A stretch of DNA of 64,000 bases from Tritrichomonas musculus (lineage: Eukaryota; Parabasalia; Tritrichomonadida; Tritrichomonadidae). The notes under the pieces were generated by a model, which ran no database searches, had not been told where the DNA came from, and saw only the letters and a list, made by a program, of their open reading frames with translations. The translations under genes and the position numbers were made by a program. Positions 9,338 to 20,400 of this stretch are shown here, piece after piece; positions within the stretch are counted from its first letter, which is position 1; each line of letters begins with the position of its first letter. Location of the stretch: NCBI GenBank assembly GCA_039105265.1, contig JAPFFF010000030.1:682001-746000 (forward strand). The letters run 5' to 3'.

Positions 9338-12300
9338 TTAAACTCCATCCTTAACATTGATATTAATACCAGCATTTTGCAACAAAAGTTGAACAATTTC
9401 TACGTTACCTTTTTCTGAAGCAATGTGCAATGAAGTCTTGTAAAAATTCAATAATCAATCTTATAAATAAATGAATAACACCATTTGAATATTTGATAAG
9501 AAATTTTATTCAAAAATTTATTTGAATGTTTGATATATTTACATTGATCTTATCACATGATAATAGAAGCTTAACAATTTCAGCATTTTCTTTGTTAACT
9601 GCAATGAATAAGGGAGCTTCATATAAAATTAAAATAAATTTGATTAAAGTGAAAAAACACCAATTTCATTAAAAACAAATTATTTTAGATGTTATTCCAA
9701 AAAATAAATAAGAATGCAATTTAAAAATAGGATTTTAAATTTCATTCAATTTTTAAAAGCGAAATTGAATTTGAATAAAAATTTGAATGTCATTAAATTT
9801 GTTTATATACAATTGAATTGAAATATGACATAAGAAATGTCATTTAAATTATGATTTGAAATCGAATTTAATAATGATTTGAAATGGAATTGAAATATAC
9901 TAGTATAAATTTCATTTAAAAATTGGACTTGAAATTTCATTAAAAGTTCAATATTTAACAGAATTGAAAAAAATCAAATCAAATATCATTGGTTTATTCG
10001 AATTGGAATTTCATTGAAATGCTTATTTTTAAAATCACATTCAAAAATTTAATACAAATTGAATTGAAATATTCAAATATGAATTCTATTAAAATTTGTT
10101 GTCTCGGAACAGAGCAAAAATATTAAATTTCTGAATTATATTAATTGGATTCATTTGAAATTCTATAAAATGTATTTGTTTTTAAATGTTTTGAAGGTTC
10201 ACATTAATTTTTTCGAATGATAATAAAAGCTTTATGATTTCAATATTTTCTTTATCAATTGCAATGTTCAAAGGTGTTTTATGAATAAAATAATTTGAAA
10301 TCATATAAATATTAAATAAAAATTTCATTACAACAATGCAATGAAAACTTGGTTTTAATTTTTATTTTTGAATGTAATTAAAATAACAAATATTTAAACC
10401 TCATTTAAATATTGTTTTAAATTTCATTGAAAAATTGAAATTGAATTGAATTAAAATATGGTTTATAATTATATAAAACCATAATATTAGCAATTTCATA
10501 AGAAAAATATTTTTGAACAGAATTAAAATCATATTTGTTCAAAATGTCATTTATTCATATGACTTGAAATTTCACTGAAATATTTAATTATGAATTTTAT
10601 TTAAGAAATAAATTTTCAATTGAATTGAAACATTGAATATTGAATGTTATGAAATATTTAATTCTGAAATTAAATTAAAATAATTAATGAAGAAACTATA
10701 TTCAAATGCTTAAAATTAATCTTATAAAATTATTAAAAAATGTTTGTACGATTAATGTCAAGCTTTGGGCATGCTAATAAAAGTTTTATTGCCTCAACAT
10801 TTTCATTTTCAACAGCTATACTTATTGATGTTTTATTAATATAAATATTTTAAAATTTCATTTAAATATATATGCAAATCTCATAAGGAAAAAATGATTT
10901 AAAACTGTTTTTAATCATTTAATTTGAAATGTAATTAATTATAAAAATATGAAATGCTATTTAAATACAATTATTATGAATTGAATGAAATCAAATTTAT
11001 TTGAATGTGATTAATTATAAATAATTCGAAATTTTATTTGAATTTTGTGATTTTTAACTTTATTAATATATAAAGATTGAAATGGCATTCAAACAAATGA
11101 TATAAAATCTTATTAAAAAAATATATTTTTTAAATTAAATTCAAGTTTTTGATTCAAAATTTTGTTAAAAGAAATGATTTGAAATTGAATTGAAAAATGA
11201 GATTGGCAATTGTATTAAAATTATTGATTTAAATCCTATTTAAAAATACGATTTCAAACCTTATTAAATTGCTTGGCTAGAAATATTATAAAAGAATTTG
11301 ATATTAAATATTTGTTAGATTTACATTAATCTCTTCAGATGACAAAAGTAATTTTATGATTTCAATATTACCTTTTTCAATAGCAACATTCAAAGGTGTT
11401 TTATTAAAAAATAGATAAAAATTTCATTAATACTTCAAAAATATAAAATTTCGTTTATATTATTAATTTGAAATTTCATTTGAATTTAAACAATGGAATT
11501 GAATTGAAATAATGGATTTTTAATGCTATTGAATTTGATATTATATAATTGTATTTAACAATTTAATATGCAATTTTATTTAAATATTTAAATTGTAAAT
11601 TGCATTTAAAAGTTTAATATGAATTTTATCAAATTAATGATGCTTGAATGGAATTGAAAATTTAAAATCGAAATTGAATCGAAATTAACAATTATGAATT
11701 TTATTTTTAAATATAGTTAAAATCCAATTTATTTTATATTTTGAAATGTGATTGATTTTTTTAAATATGAATGTTATATAATTCACTAATTTAAATTATA
11801 TTAAATATAACATTTGGCAAATTATCTTAACTAATAAAAAAAATTTTATAAAAATATTATTATTCTCAAAAGTTAGTAAGATTGATATTCAATTTAACAT
11901 TAGACAATAAAAGTTTAATGATTTCCAAATTTTCATTTTCAATGGCGATGCTCAAAGCAGTTTTGTGAAATGTAAAATAAAACTTCATCAAAAAATAAAA
12001 TAAATTTCATTTAAACATGTGATCAAAATTTCATTCAAAAATTTGATATCGAACGCAATTCAAAAGTATGGTTGAAAATATCATTGAAATGATTGAAAAC
12101 GAAATTGTATTAAATAAATAATCTTAAAATATCATGAAAACAAAGAATGTTGAATGTGATTAAATTAATCAATTAAAAATATCATTAGAAATATGATTTT
12201 TTTTAATATCATTAAATAAATGCTTTTTTGAATTCTATTAAATAAAATTCATAGAAATGAAATAAAAAAAATTTTTTTAAATGTTATTAAATAAGTTGAT

Positions 12301-13384
12301 TTTGAATATCATTCATTGAATAGATTTTGAAATTGGATTGAAATATATGATTTTAAATTCTATTAAATTATAAAAATGAAAACTTCATTTTAATATGTTA
12401 TTAGAAATTTGATTCAAAAATTTGTCTTGAAATTGAATTGAAATAATAATCAATAATTTTATCAAATCATTTGATTTAAAATCCAATTAATTATGATAAA
12501 ATGTGATTAAAATATTTGTTTTAAAATGCTATTGAATTTAGTAATTATGAATTCGATTTAATCAAATGATTAAAAATTTTATTAAAACTCTCTTTTTATA
12601 ATTTTATTAAATGAATGCTAATTTAAAATATTTGGAATATTGACATTAATACCGCTATATTTCAACAAAAGTTCTACTATTTCAACATTATTTTTTTCTA
12701 CAGCAATATTTAAAGGCGTTTTATTTATAAAATAAATTTTTTAATTTCATTTAAAACAAATAGAAAATTTCATTTAAAAGCATAACAATAAATTTCATTA
12801 AAAAAAAATGGATGAAATGTAATTTAATTATTTATATTAAAATTATATGAATATTTGATAGTTTAAAATTGTATTGAATCAATTGATTTGTAATTTTATT
12901 TTAATATAAACAGTTAAATGTAATTAAAAGATGCATTTAAATTTGATAAAAAAAATTGGTTTAAAATTGTGTTGAAATAAATAATATGTAATTTCATTGA
13001 AACGTTTGATTGAGAATGATATTAAAATAAGGCAATCAAAATTGTATTGAAGTGGTTTATTTGAAATTTTATTGAAAACTATTTATTTACAATTCCATTT
13101 ATCTATTGAATTTAAAACGCCATTAAAAATCGATTTTTTTATTTCATTAAAACATATGATTAAAAATATTATTGAATTACATAATTTATAATTGCATAAA
13201 AAAGTTTTTTGAAATTTCATTAAAAAAGTTAAATGAAATTCTATTGGAAAATCTAACGTGAAATTTTATAAAACTTGAAAAATTGAAATGCTCAAAAGAT
13301 TTACATTGATCCCAGAACATAATAATAAAACTTTAATGATCTCGACATTTTCTTTTTCAACAGCAACATGCAATAATGATTTAT
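9338..13384 (-). pseudogene. eight isolated ankyrin repeats of a dispersed ankyrin gene
   Basis: Downstream (lower coordinates) of the ankyrin ORF at 13654-14739, eight single ankyrin repeats lie on the minus strand near 13290-13384, 12630-12723, 11875-11965, 11310-11403, 10743-10835, 10191-10280, 9530-9620 and 9338-9440. Each encodes about 30 residues of the form KTPLNIAIEKENIEIIKLLL followed by S-x-x-x-INVN. The last one closes with NVKDGV and a stop at 9338-9340. All are cut at the same point, in the loop between INVN and KT, and are separated by 110-670 bp of stop-rich AT minisatellite. I see no GTATGT donors or AG acceptors at these borders, so ordinary introns are not supported. Either the gene is dead or an unusual process removes the spacers. 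Confidence 0.7.
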
Positions 13385-13653
13385 TAAAAATAAAAACAAA
13401 TATGATAAGAAAAAAATTAGGAAAAAAACTGTATTCAAACGAAAAAAGAGATTAAAATTGTATTCAAAACTTTTAATTTGAGATTACATCAAATACTTTG
13501 AAATGAAATTTTATTAAATTCTATTAGAAATGTCATAAAAAATGCTAGTTATTGAACATCATTAGAAAAATATTATAAAAAAAAAAACTGAATTTAAAAA
13601 TATTGATGATTGAAATCATATAAAAAAAGAAATAATTTGAAATTTGATTAAAA
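9441..13653. repeat. degenerate ~25-bp AT-rich minisatellite between ankyrin repeats
   Basis: The spacers between ankyrin repeats are made of short, degenerate units built around TTGAAATTTCATTAAAA and GAATTGAAAT. In the stretch near 9905-10090 the motif recurs about every 25 bp (around 9910, 9937, 9962, 9986, 10013, 10037, 10062 and 10086). Similar spacing is visible in the other spacers. The unit length is not a multiple of three, and stops occur in all frames. The period is estimated by eye. Confidence 0.55.
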
Positions 13654-14739
13654 TCATGGTTTTTTTTGAATGTATAATGCGTTAACATCGATCTCAATAT
13701 TACCTAAAATCTGATAAACTAGTTGATAATAACCAAATCGACAAAAATCGTATACAAATGATTCATCGATTGAATCGTCATTGATATATTCAAAGTTGTA
13801 GAATTGATAACAAAATTTGTCAATTACGGATAAATTGATATCTTCTTTTTTGAGCAAACTATCACGTATATAATTAGCAATTTCATTATGATGGCATCTT
13901 ATTGATTCAATAAAGCATTTTTCATAAGTTTTATCTTCTGGTTCAAGGTGATTTTCTTCCAAAAAGTGAATCAAATCGAGATTTTGGCCATGAATTGCGT
14001 AAATCCAAATTGAATGATTAACTTCAGCTTTATTTGTAAACAAATACTTGAAAATATTGATTGATCCACAAAATGCTGCATACTCAATTAGAGTTGGATG
14101 ATTCTTATTCAAAAACGAATTCGTCTCAAAAATTGATTTTTCAATATTTGAAGAAATTTTCAAATTCGTTTTTTCAACGTGTGAAGTGAATTCATCAATT
14201 GAATCTTCTCGAATTAATTCGCAAATGCAACTGTCATTTTCACCAATTTTCCTTTTCTCTTCAAAATTGTCGTGTTCTTCACTTGGAAGCGATTCAGAAC
14301 TTAAACGAGATTTGAGCTCAGGTGAAAAATAATCGGAATATTTTGGTCTTGTAAATTTGTCATTGATTATCGTTGTGGCTATGTGGTCATCAATATCCAT
14401 CACTTTTTCTTCTATTAAAAACAAAAGAATTCTTTTGTTGCTCTTGAAAATATTGAAAATTTCTGAATTTGAAAAAGTTTTTTTAATGTCGTCTTTGAAA
14501 AGTTGAATAATTTGCTCGATTTTGCTGAAAAAGTTGGGAGCATGACGATGATTATTGGTGATTTTAATTAATAAATGTAGAAATGATTTGAGATCATGCA
14601 AATTCTCTCGAGTTTTTTGATCAATTAATACTTTCTTGAGATTATCAAAATTTGTTTCTGAATTTTCTTTAGACTCAATAAAAGTTAGAATCTTATCTTG
14701 AATCCTTTTCATTTTTTCTATGTACTCAGTAGATTTCAT
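13654..14739 (-). CDS. ankyrin-repeat protein, DUF3447 type (N-terminal part)
   Basis: The 361-aa frame starts MKSTEYIEKMKRIQDKIL and has an N-terminal helical region of about 110 residues. It then shows the DUF3447-type ankyrin arrangement typical of trichomonad genes: HPTLIEYAAFCGSINIFKYLF near residue 215, YAIHGQNLDLIHFLEEN, and FVYDFCRFGYYQLVYQIL near the end. The last words are EIDVNALYIQKK, the usual loop before the next repeat (KT-x-L). The frame therefore stops exactly at a repeat boundary, and eight more repeats follow at a distance. Proteins of this family normally continue without interruption. The encoded part may be a truncated protein or the intact front of a decaying gene. The role is presumably protein binding; the partner is unknown. 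Confidence 0.75.
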   Translation of the reverse strand: MKSTEYIEKMKRIQDKILTFIESKENSETNFDNLKKVLIDQKTRENLHDLKSFLHLLIKITNNHRHAPNFFSKIEQIIQLFKDDIKKTFSNSEIFNIFKSNKRILLFLIEEKVMDIDDHIATTIINDKFTRPKYSDYFSPELKSRLSSESLPSEEHDNFEEKRKIGENDSCICELIREDSIDEFTSHVEKTNLKISSNIEKSIFETNSFLNKNHPTLIEYAAFCGSINIFKYLFTNKAEVNHSIWIYAIHGQNLDLIHFLEENHLEPEDKTYEKCFIESIRCHHNEIANYIRDSLLKKEDINLSVIDKFCYQFYNFEYINDDSIDESFVYDFCRFGYYQLVYQILGNIEIDVNALYIQKKP

Positions 14740-15303
14740 TTTAAAATAAAAAATAATATTATCGTTTATTTTTCAATGCTTTATCGTTTTTTGATCGACT
14801 TTTTATTTTTTCAAAATAACAAATAAAGAATAACAATCTGTTTAAAAAATTAAAAATCATAAATATGTTATTCTTTGTTTTTTAGAAATTAGAAATAAAA
14901 TTTTCTTTTTGGAATGCTTTTATTTGAGATTTTTAAGGTTCTCCTTCCCAAAAAAAATGTAAATTATTCAATATTGAATTAACTCATAGAATAAATAATT
15001 CAATAGAGCATTTTTCGGAAAAAGTTTTGGTGAAAAATAAAAAAATTTGGCCTCAACGATCAAATCTTATTTTATTCAAAATTTTTTTGATTTTTTAATT
15101 CTATGATTTCTATCTGTAAAAAAACAAAATCGATAAGATTTCATAAAAATATTATTATCAAATCATTTGAAATATATATCTATATAAATTTCATATTTTA
15201 ATTTATTTTTAAAAACGATATTTATGCATATTTTATTTGTGAAATCTCATTGAATTTATTCTTTTAAATTTGAAAGGAGAACCTTAAATAAAAAGATATT
15301 TTA
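14740..15303. other. AT-rich intergenic stretch with a short inverted repeat
   Basis: No gene is seen. A 15-bp inverted repeat (TTAAGGTTCTCCTT near 14932-14946 and AAGGAGAACCTTAA near 15273-15287) brackets about 350 bp of AT-rich sequence, possibly the ends of a small mobile element. The right copy abuts the direct repeat that borders the hairpin element at 15304. Confidence 0.3.
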
Positions 15304-15683
15304 TAATAAGAGAAAATGTGCTTATAAACCCACAAAAAGTTTAACTTTTTCTTTATTTATAAAGTCGTATAAACAAAATTGAAACAAAAAAAAATATTTT
15401 CATATGTATAAAAATATTAATTTTTAATCTTTTTATATTTTTACATAATTTTTACCGAGACTACATACCGCCTAGCGGGCGTCGAGCGAGGCGAAGCCGA
15501 GTCGAGACCCCGCGGATGGCGGTAAGTATCGGTAAAAATTATGTACCATAAAAAGATTAAAATATAATTATTTTTTTAACTATTGAAAATATTTTTTTTT
15601 GTTTCAAATTTTGTTTATGTGGACTTTTATATAAAGAAAAAGTTAAACTTTTTGTGGGTTTATAAGCACATTTTCTCTTACAA
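15304..15683. mobile_element. hairpin miniature inverted-repeat element (MITE-like)
   Basis: About 375 bp form two long inverted arms. The left arm starts TAAGAGAAAATGTGCTTATA at 15307; its complement ends at 15680. The arms continue inward through CACAAAAAGTTTAACTTTTTC and ACATAATTTTTACCGA to a GC-rich cap (about 15465-15530, with GCGAGGCGAAGCCGAG). No ORF is present. The same 19-bp sequence TAAATAAAAAGATATTTTA lies on both sides (15285-15303 and 15684-15702), probably a long target duplication. A single-stranded copy would fold into one long hairpin. The superfamily is unknown. It sits just upstream of the kinase pseudogene and may have removed its 5' end. Confidence 0.65.
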
Positions 15684-15730
15684 TAAATAAAAAGATATTT
15701 TAATAAAATTTACGTAAAATCTCCAAAAAA

Positions 15731-17180
15731 AAAGGTTCACTTTCTGAATTACTTAGAACAGATAAGAAATGGTTTATCTGATACTTTTTATGATAATACA
15801 AGTCGCCAAATTATTCTTACTGGAATAGCCAGAGGTATGATGTACCTTCATGAACATAAAATAATGCATCGAGATCTCAAACCAGACAATATTTTACTAG
15901 ATGAAGACTTACATCAGCACATTACCGATTTTTGTCTTTCAAAACTTTACCAGGCATCCGTATTGTTCTCCCAAACGCAACAAGGCGGCACTCCAATGTA
16001 TATGGCACCAGAAGTTATTGAAGGGAAGTCCAATAATGAAAAAGCAGATGCTTATTCCTTTGGAATTCTCATGTAAGCAGTTGTGACCGATTCAATACCA
16101 TATCCAGAGCTACTCAAAGGAAAAATAAAACCATTTAAGTTCAATGTCATGGTTGTTAATGATGATTATCGACCTCAATTTGACTCTCCTATCAAAAGTT
16201 CACTTAAAAATTTAACTGAGCGTTGCTGGTCCAAATATCCAGAAGAACGACCAACATTTGAGAACATATTTAAAAAGCTAGCAAACAATATTGATGATTC
16301 AATTGATGACCTGTATGATCAAAGCAATTCAGAAGATGAAAATGATGATGATAATAAATATTACCTTGATGATGTAAAATTTGACGATATTGCCGTATAT
16401 ATTGAAGACATGGAGTTCATTGAATCGCAGATGGCTAAAGTAGTTGTTGAAGATGATAAGAATAGAACGGATTCTGGTGCAGAAAAAATGTAGTTGAAGA
16501 TACAAAAACTTGAAGAATCAAATGAAGAAATGAAAAAACTTATCATAAAATTACAAGATGAAACTGAAAAACAAAAAAAAAGAAAATTAGTACTGTTGAT
16601 TTGATAAGTAATGAAAATGAAAAGTTGAAAAAGCAAATTAAAGACAAAATGAAAATTTGTTACAAAAGAAAAAAATTGATGATGAAATTGAGAAGTTGTT
16701 TGGGTTGATGAAGACAGAAAACGAAAAAATAAAGAAAGAAAATGATCAAATGAAAGAAAAATTGGCTAAATTAGAAACCAAAATTGATGATATAGTTAAT
16801 AAAGAGAAAGTTAAATTTACTTGAAAAGATAAAGAAAGAGAATCCAAACCATTTACGATAAGTCAATTTCTAAAGATAAACCTATTGAAAAAGATAAAGT
16901 TAAAGATAAAAAGAAGAAAAAGAAAGAACGCATAATTTCTAATGAAATAACAGTCAGCGCTTTTAATGAGCTTTCTTTAGAATATCAAAATAAGGTTATT
17001 TCAGAACTTGTTTCGGTAAAGAGATCAAACTCGTTTTTCCAGAAAAACCAAAATCTCTTTACTCATATTTCTCAATTACTGTCCACCTGAAACGAAAAAT
17101 CTCTTTTCCATAAGAATTCACAACAGAAGCGAAATCTTAAGTAACATTAATAATGAGGACAAAGTTTACCTCTATTCACC
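15731..17180 (+). pseudogene. protein kinase with coiled coil and C-terminal domain, 5'-truncated pseudogene
   Basis: Kinase motifs appear in order: GSLSELL, LTGIARGMMYLHEH, HRDLKPDN, a degenerate DFG written ITDFC, GTPMYMAPEVIEG, ADAYSFGILM, and RCWSKYPEERPTF. The glycine loop and catalytic lysine region are absent. There is a frame change near 15770. A TAA follows ILM at 16074-16076 where relatives have Tyr, and Cys replaces the Gly of DFG. After the kinase come an acidic stretch, a Lys/Glu coiled coil (16490-16900, with more breaks) and a domain containing SAFNELSLEYQNKVISELV and NNEDKVYLYSP. This order is that of the trichomonad kinase family that ends in BspA-like leucine-rich repeats. 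The gene is a host pseudogene, and the 43.9-kb element is inserted in its C-terminal region. Confidence 0.8.
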
Positions 17181-17443
17181 AGTAGTATATATAAATGGCG
17201 TGATTATTTAACGTCCCTTCGGTCCGTCAAATAATCCCTCCATTTACGCCCTATTCAAGTCTATAAATGGCCTAAATTGGTTGTTTTACAGCTTGTAGAA
17301 GACCCCTAGTTGAGGTCCTATTCAAGCCTATAAATGGTCTAAAATTGGTTGTTTTACAGCTTGTAGAAGACCCCTTGTTGAGGCCCTATTCGAGCCTAAA
17401 ATTGGTTGTTTTGAAGTTGTTGAGACAAAAAAATTATATAAAA
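17181..17443. repeat. left terminal inverted repeat of the 43.9-kb element
   Basis: The reverse complement of this stretch is found at 60792-61053, with about one mismatch seen by eye (GGTTGTTTTGAAG against GATTGTTTTGAAG). Inside each repeat a 75-80-bp unit with TATAAATGG, TTGGTTGTTTTACAGCTTG and TAGAAGACCCC is present about 2.5 times in tandem. A short palindrome-like part (ACGTCCCTTCGGTCCGTCAA) lies near the outer end. The host sequence before it ends in CTATTCACC. Confidence 0.9.
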
Positions 17444-17497
17444 AATAGCTTAAAAACCTATGATTAAAATTTATTTATATTTAAAATCTGATAAAGA

Positions 17498-20400
17498 ATG
17501 TCGGCTGTCTCAGTAGATGGATTAAAAACTTTTATGCAAACGAATTGTTCTGTACTAGCAAATAATGAAATAGTAAATTGGATTGATGCTTTTACTTCAG
17601 AAGAGGACCGTGAATATGCCTGCAGACTCTTAATAGAAACAGCAACATTAAGTACTTGGGAAACATACAACTTTCAGGAAAATAAATCTAATATTGAATT
17701 TCATATTGATGCTGCTGATAATTTAGACAATGTGATTAAAATTATACAAGAAGAAAGATATAAAAAATTAGGTTTAGATTATCCTGCAAAATATGCAGAC
17801 CTTATCGACCAAGTTGGTTGGACAGAAAATGAAGCAAGATATTATTTCCGTATTTGGAAGAAAGCATACCAATCTCCCCTGTGTTTTGAAGAAAAGTTGA
17901 ATGATTATATGAAGCCAGAAAATTGTATTTTCTCAGCAAGGAGAGCTCATTATGTTATATATTATAAGATGGTTGATGATTTTTTGAAAGAAGTCAAAGG
18001 TTGTGAAATTGCAGATTGGCAGACTAAAACAGAGTCTAATCAGGCAATTAATTTATTCAATAACGTCAAAGGAGACCTAATTATTATTCAAGCTTCTGAT
18101 TTTCTTCCAATTCTCTGGGATTTCACATTTGACGGCGATTCTCAAACACAAGAAACTCAAGCAGCAACCTTTTGGAGTTACGTTAATGGTGAAAAAAAGA
18201 ATGAGAATTTTTTAACGAAAGAGAACGGTGAAGCAATATTAAAGAAAAGTCTGCCTATTTTATTAGTTTCTTATGCTGTTTTGGTTCTTCAATCACATGG
18301 TCAAAGGTTAACAGGATATATTTTAGCTAGAGAATATGCTTCTGCCGAAAATCCTTTTGTACAATTACAGGTCATAGAAAGACTAAAGCACTTAGAATGG
18401 CATAAATGCGTTGTTGGTAATGAGATGATAAAAGAACAAGCTATTAAATTATATGATGATGCAGGATATTATGCAAATCAGCATATCGACCAAATAAATT
18501 TTGAACAATTTAAGCAAGATTGGGATGCTTATTTAGCCAGTCAACAACGCATTTATGCGGAAAGAGAAATAGATAATATAATATCAATATTTGATGGAGC
18601 TCAAGATATTGGACAGTATATGGCAGAACAATATAAGAAAATATATTTATCAACGGAGAATGGTATTCTAGAAGCAAAAGCAGGAATAGAAAAGAGAATC
18701 AAAGATGCTGCTGCTCTTATGGTTCAAAATTGGCAGGTTATCAAAGCTGAAAAAGAAAAAGTTGTTAAAGTAGATGTTAATTTTCAAAGAGATATTACAA
18801 AAGATAAAAACATTAGAAGTTTAATCAAAGAATGGCTCGGTAGAGATTTCCCAAAACATCAGGAAGAAGATGTTCAGAAAAAATATGATGAATATTCTCA
18901 ATTACCTCAAGATCAAGCAATACAAAAAATAAATGTCGATGCTGCAAAATCAGAGGCTGCTTGGAAACAATTATATGATGAATGGATAAATATATTTAAG
19001 ACAAAGATATGGGAAGATATGCCTCTTCATCTCTACCATTCTCCTGATCCTAAAGTAAATGAAACAATTGATAATGGCTTAGATGGAAAATATATTGCTT
19101 TGAAGAATGAAAACAAAGGAGATGCAGACGCAGCTTTAAAACAATTAAGAGAGGAAATAGAAAACGAATTACCAAAACTAAAACAATTATCAATACCAAA
19201 AAATGATTTGATTAAAACATGCAGACCTTTTGGATATTTTGTATTAGTTGTGAAAAAGCACTTCAATTTCAAGAAAGTAGTCAGTGAATATGTAGAGAAA
19301 GTTTATCCAAAAACTTTGGAAATAATCAAATATCAGCCAGGATATTATCTTCTGAATGAGAAGAAAATTGATTTGATGGATGACCCAGAATGTAATTATG
19401 ATGGCGTTATCAAAATGTTGGATGAAGAATTAGCCAAATTTACTGCCCGAAAAGAGAAATGGTCAAAAGATCCGAATATACAAGCTTTGGTCAAAAGATA
19501 TCCTGGGATTGCTACTTGGGAAGATATCGCTGGTCATTGTAAGAAAGATAAGGAAATAAAGCTGTATTTGCAGATAAAACAAGCATATTTACAAAGACAT
19601 GGAAATCCTGATCCAGAAAGTAATGAATTTGTTACAGAATTCAACAAAGATTTTCATCATGAGTATGTTCAAGAAGATATATCTCGGTGGTATAAAAAAA
19701 TTTTTAATTCATCAGACCTTCCTGAAGAAATTGAACTCCCAGAAGAGATAGCAAACAAAACAAATAAATATTATCAAGATATTACCGACCCTTTAGACTT
19801 AAAGAATTATATAGAAGTTGAGACAGTCTTCCGAGACTATAAAAAATTTGATAAAACAGCTAGAAAATGTCAAACTTTTGAAGAATATATTATCAAAAAA
19901 GGAGACCCTTCACGTTATTCGTCTGAAAAGAGTTGTTTCCTTGCTAATATCAAAAAATTTACAGAATATTTTCTTCAAAAGATAGAAGGTTGGAAGCAAG
20001 AAGACCAAGGCCTAAAAAGTGAACTCTGGACTGATAAAAATAATAAAACTTGGGATATTACAAAAGCTATTGGGTTATGGGATAGTATTTTTGAAGATCA
20101 ACAATTAGGAGACCCTCAGAATGCTCTTGCCTTCTTTCATGAAAGAGGTATTTCAGTACAAGAAGGTATTAAATATCTTGTTGAAACAGCATCATTACAA
20201 AATAAGACAAAAGAAATAAATGGGGAATTCTTAAAGGCTATGGAAAGTTGGGGCCCTCCTGAACTTATGCAAAAAGTAATCATAGATAATTATACTGATT
20301 TTGCAAACAAATTAGGAGGAGCTCAACAAGCAATGACTTTTTTGAAGAAGTTAGTCAACCCAGCAAAAGAATATTTAATATACCACAATGATTTGAAATT

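Noticed and set aside
9441-13653. Ordinary spliceosomal introns between the ankyrin repeats
   Set aside because: The borders lack GTATGT donors and AG acceptors, and the fused CTAAC...AG motif seen in the ArfGAP intron is absent. Non-canonical processing cannot be excluded.
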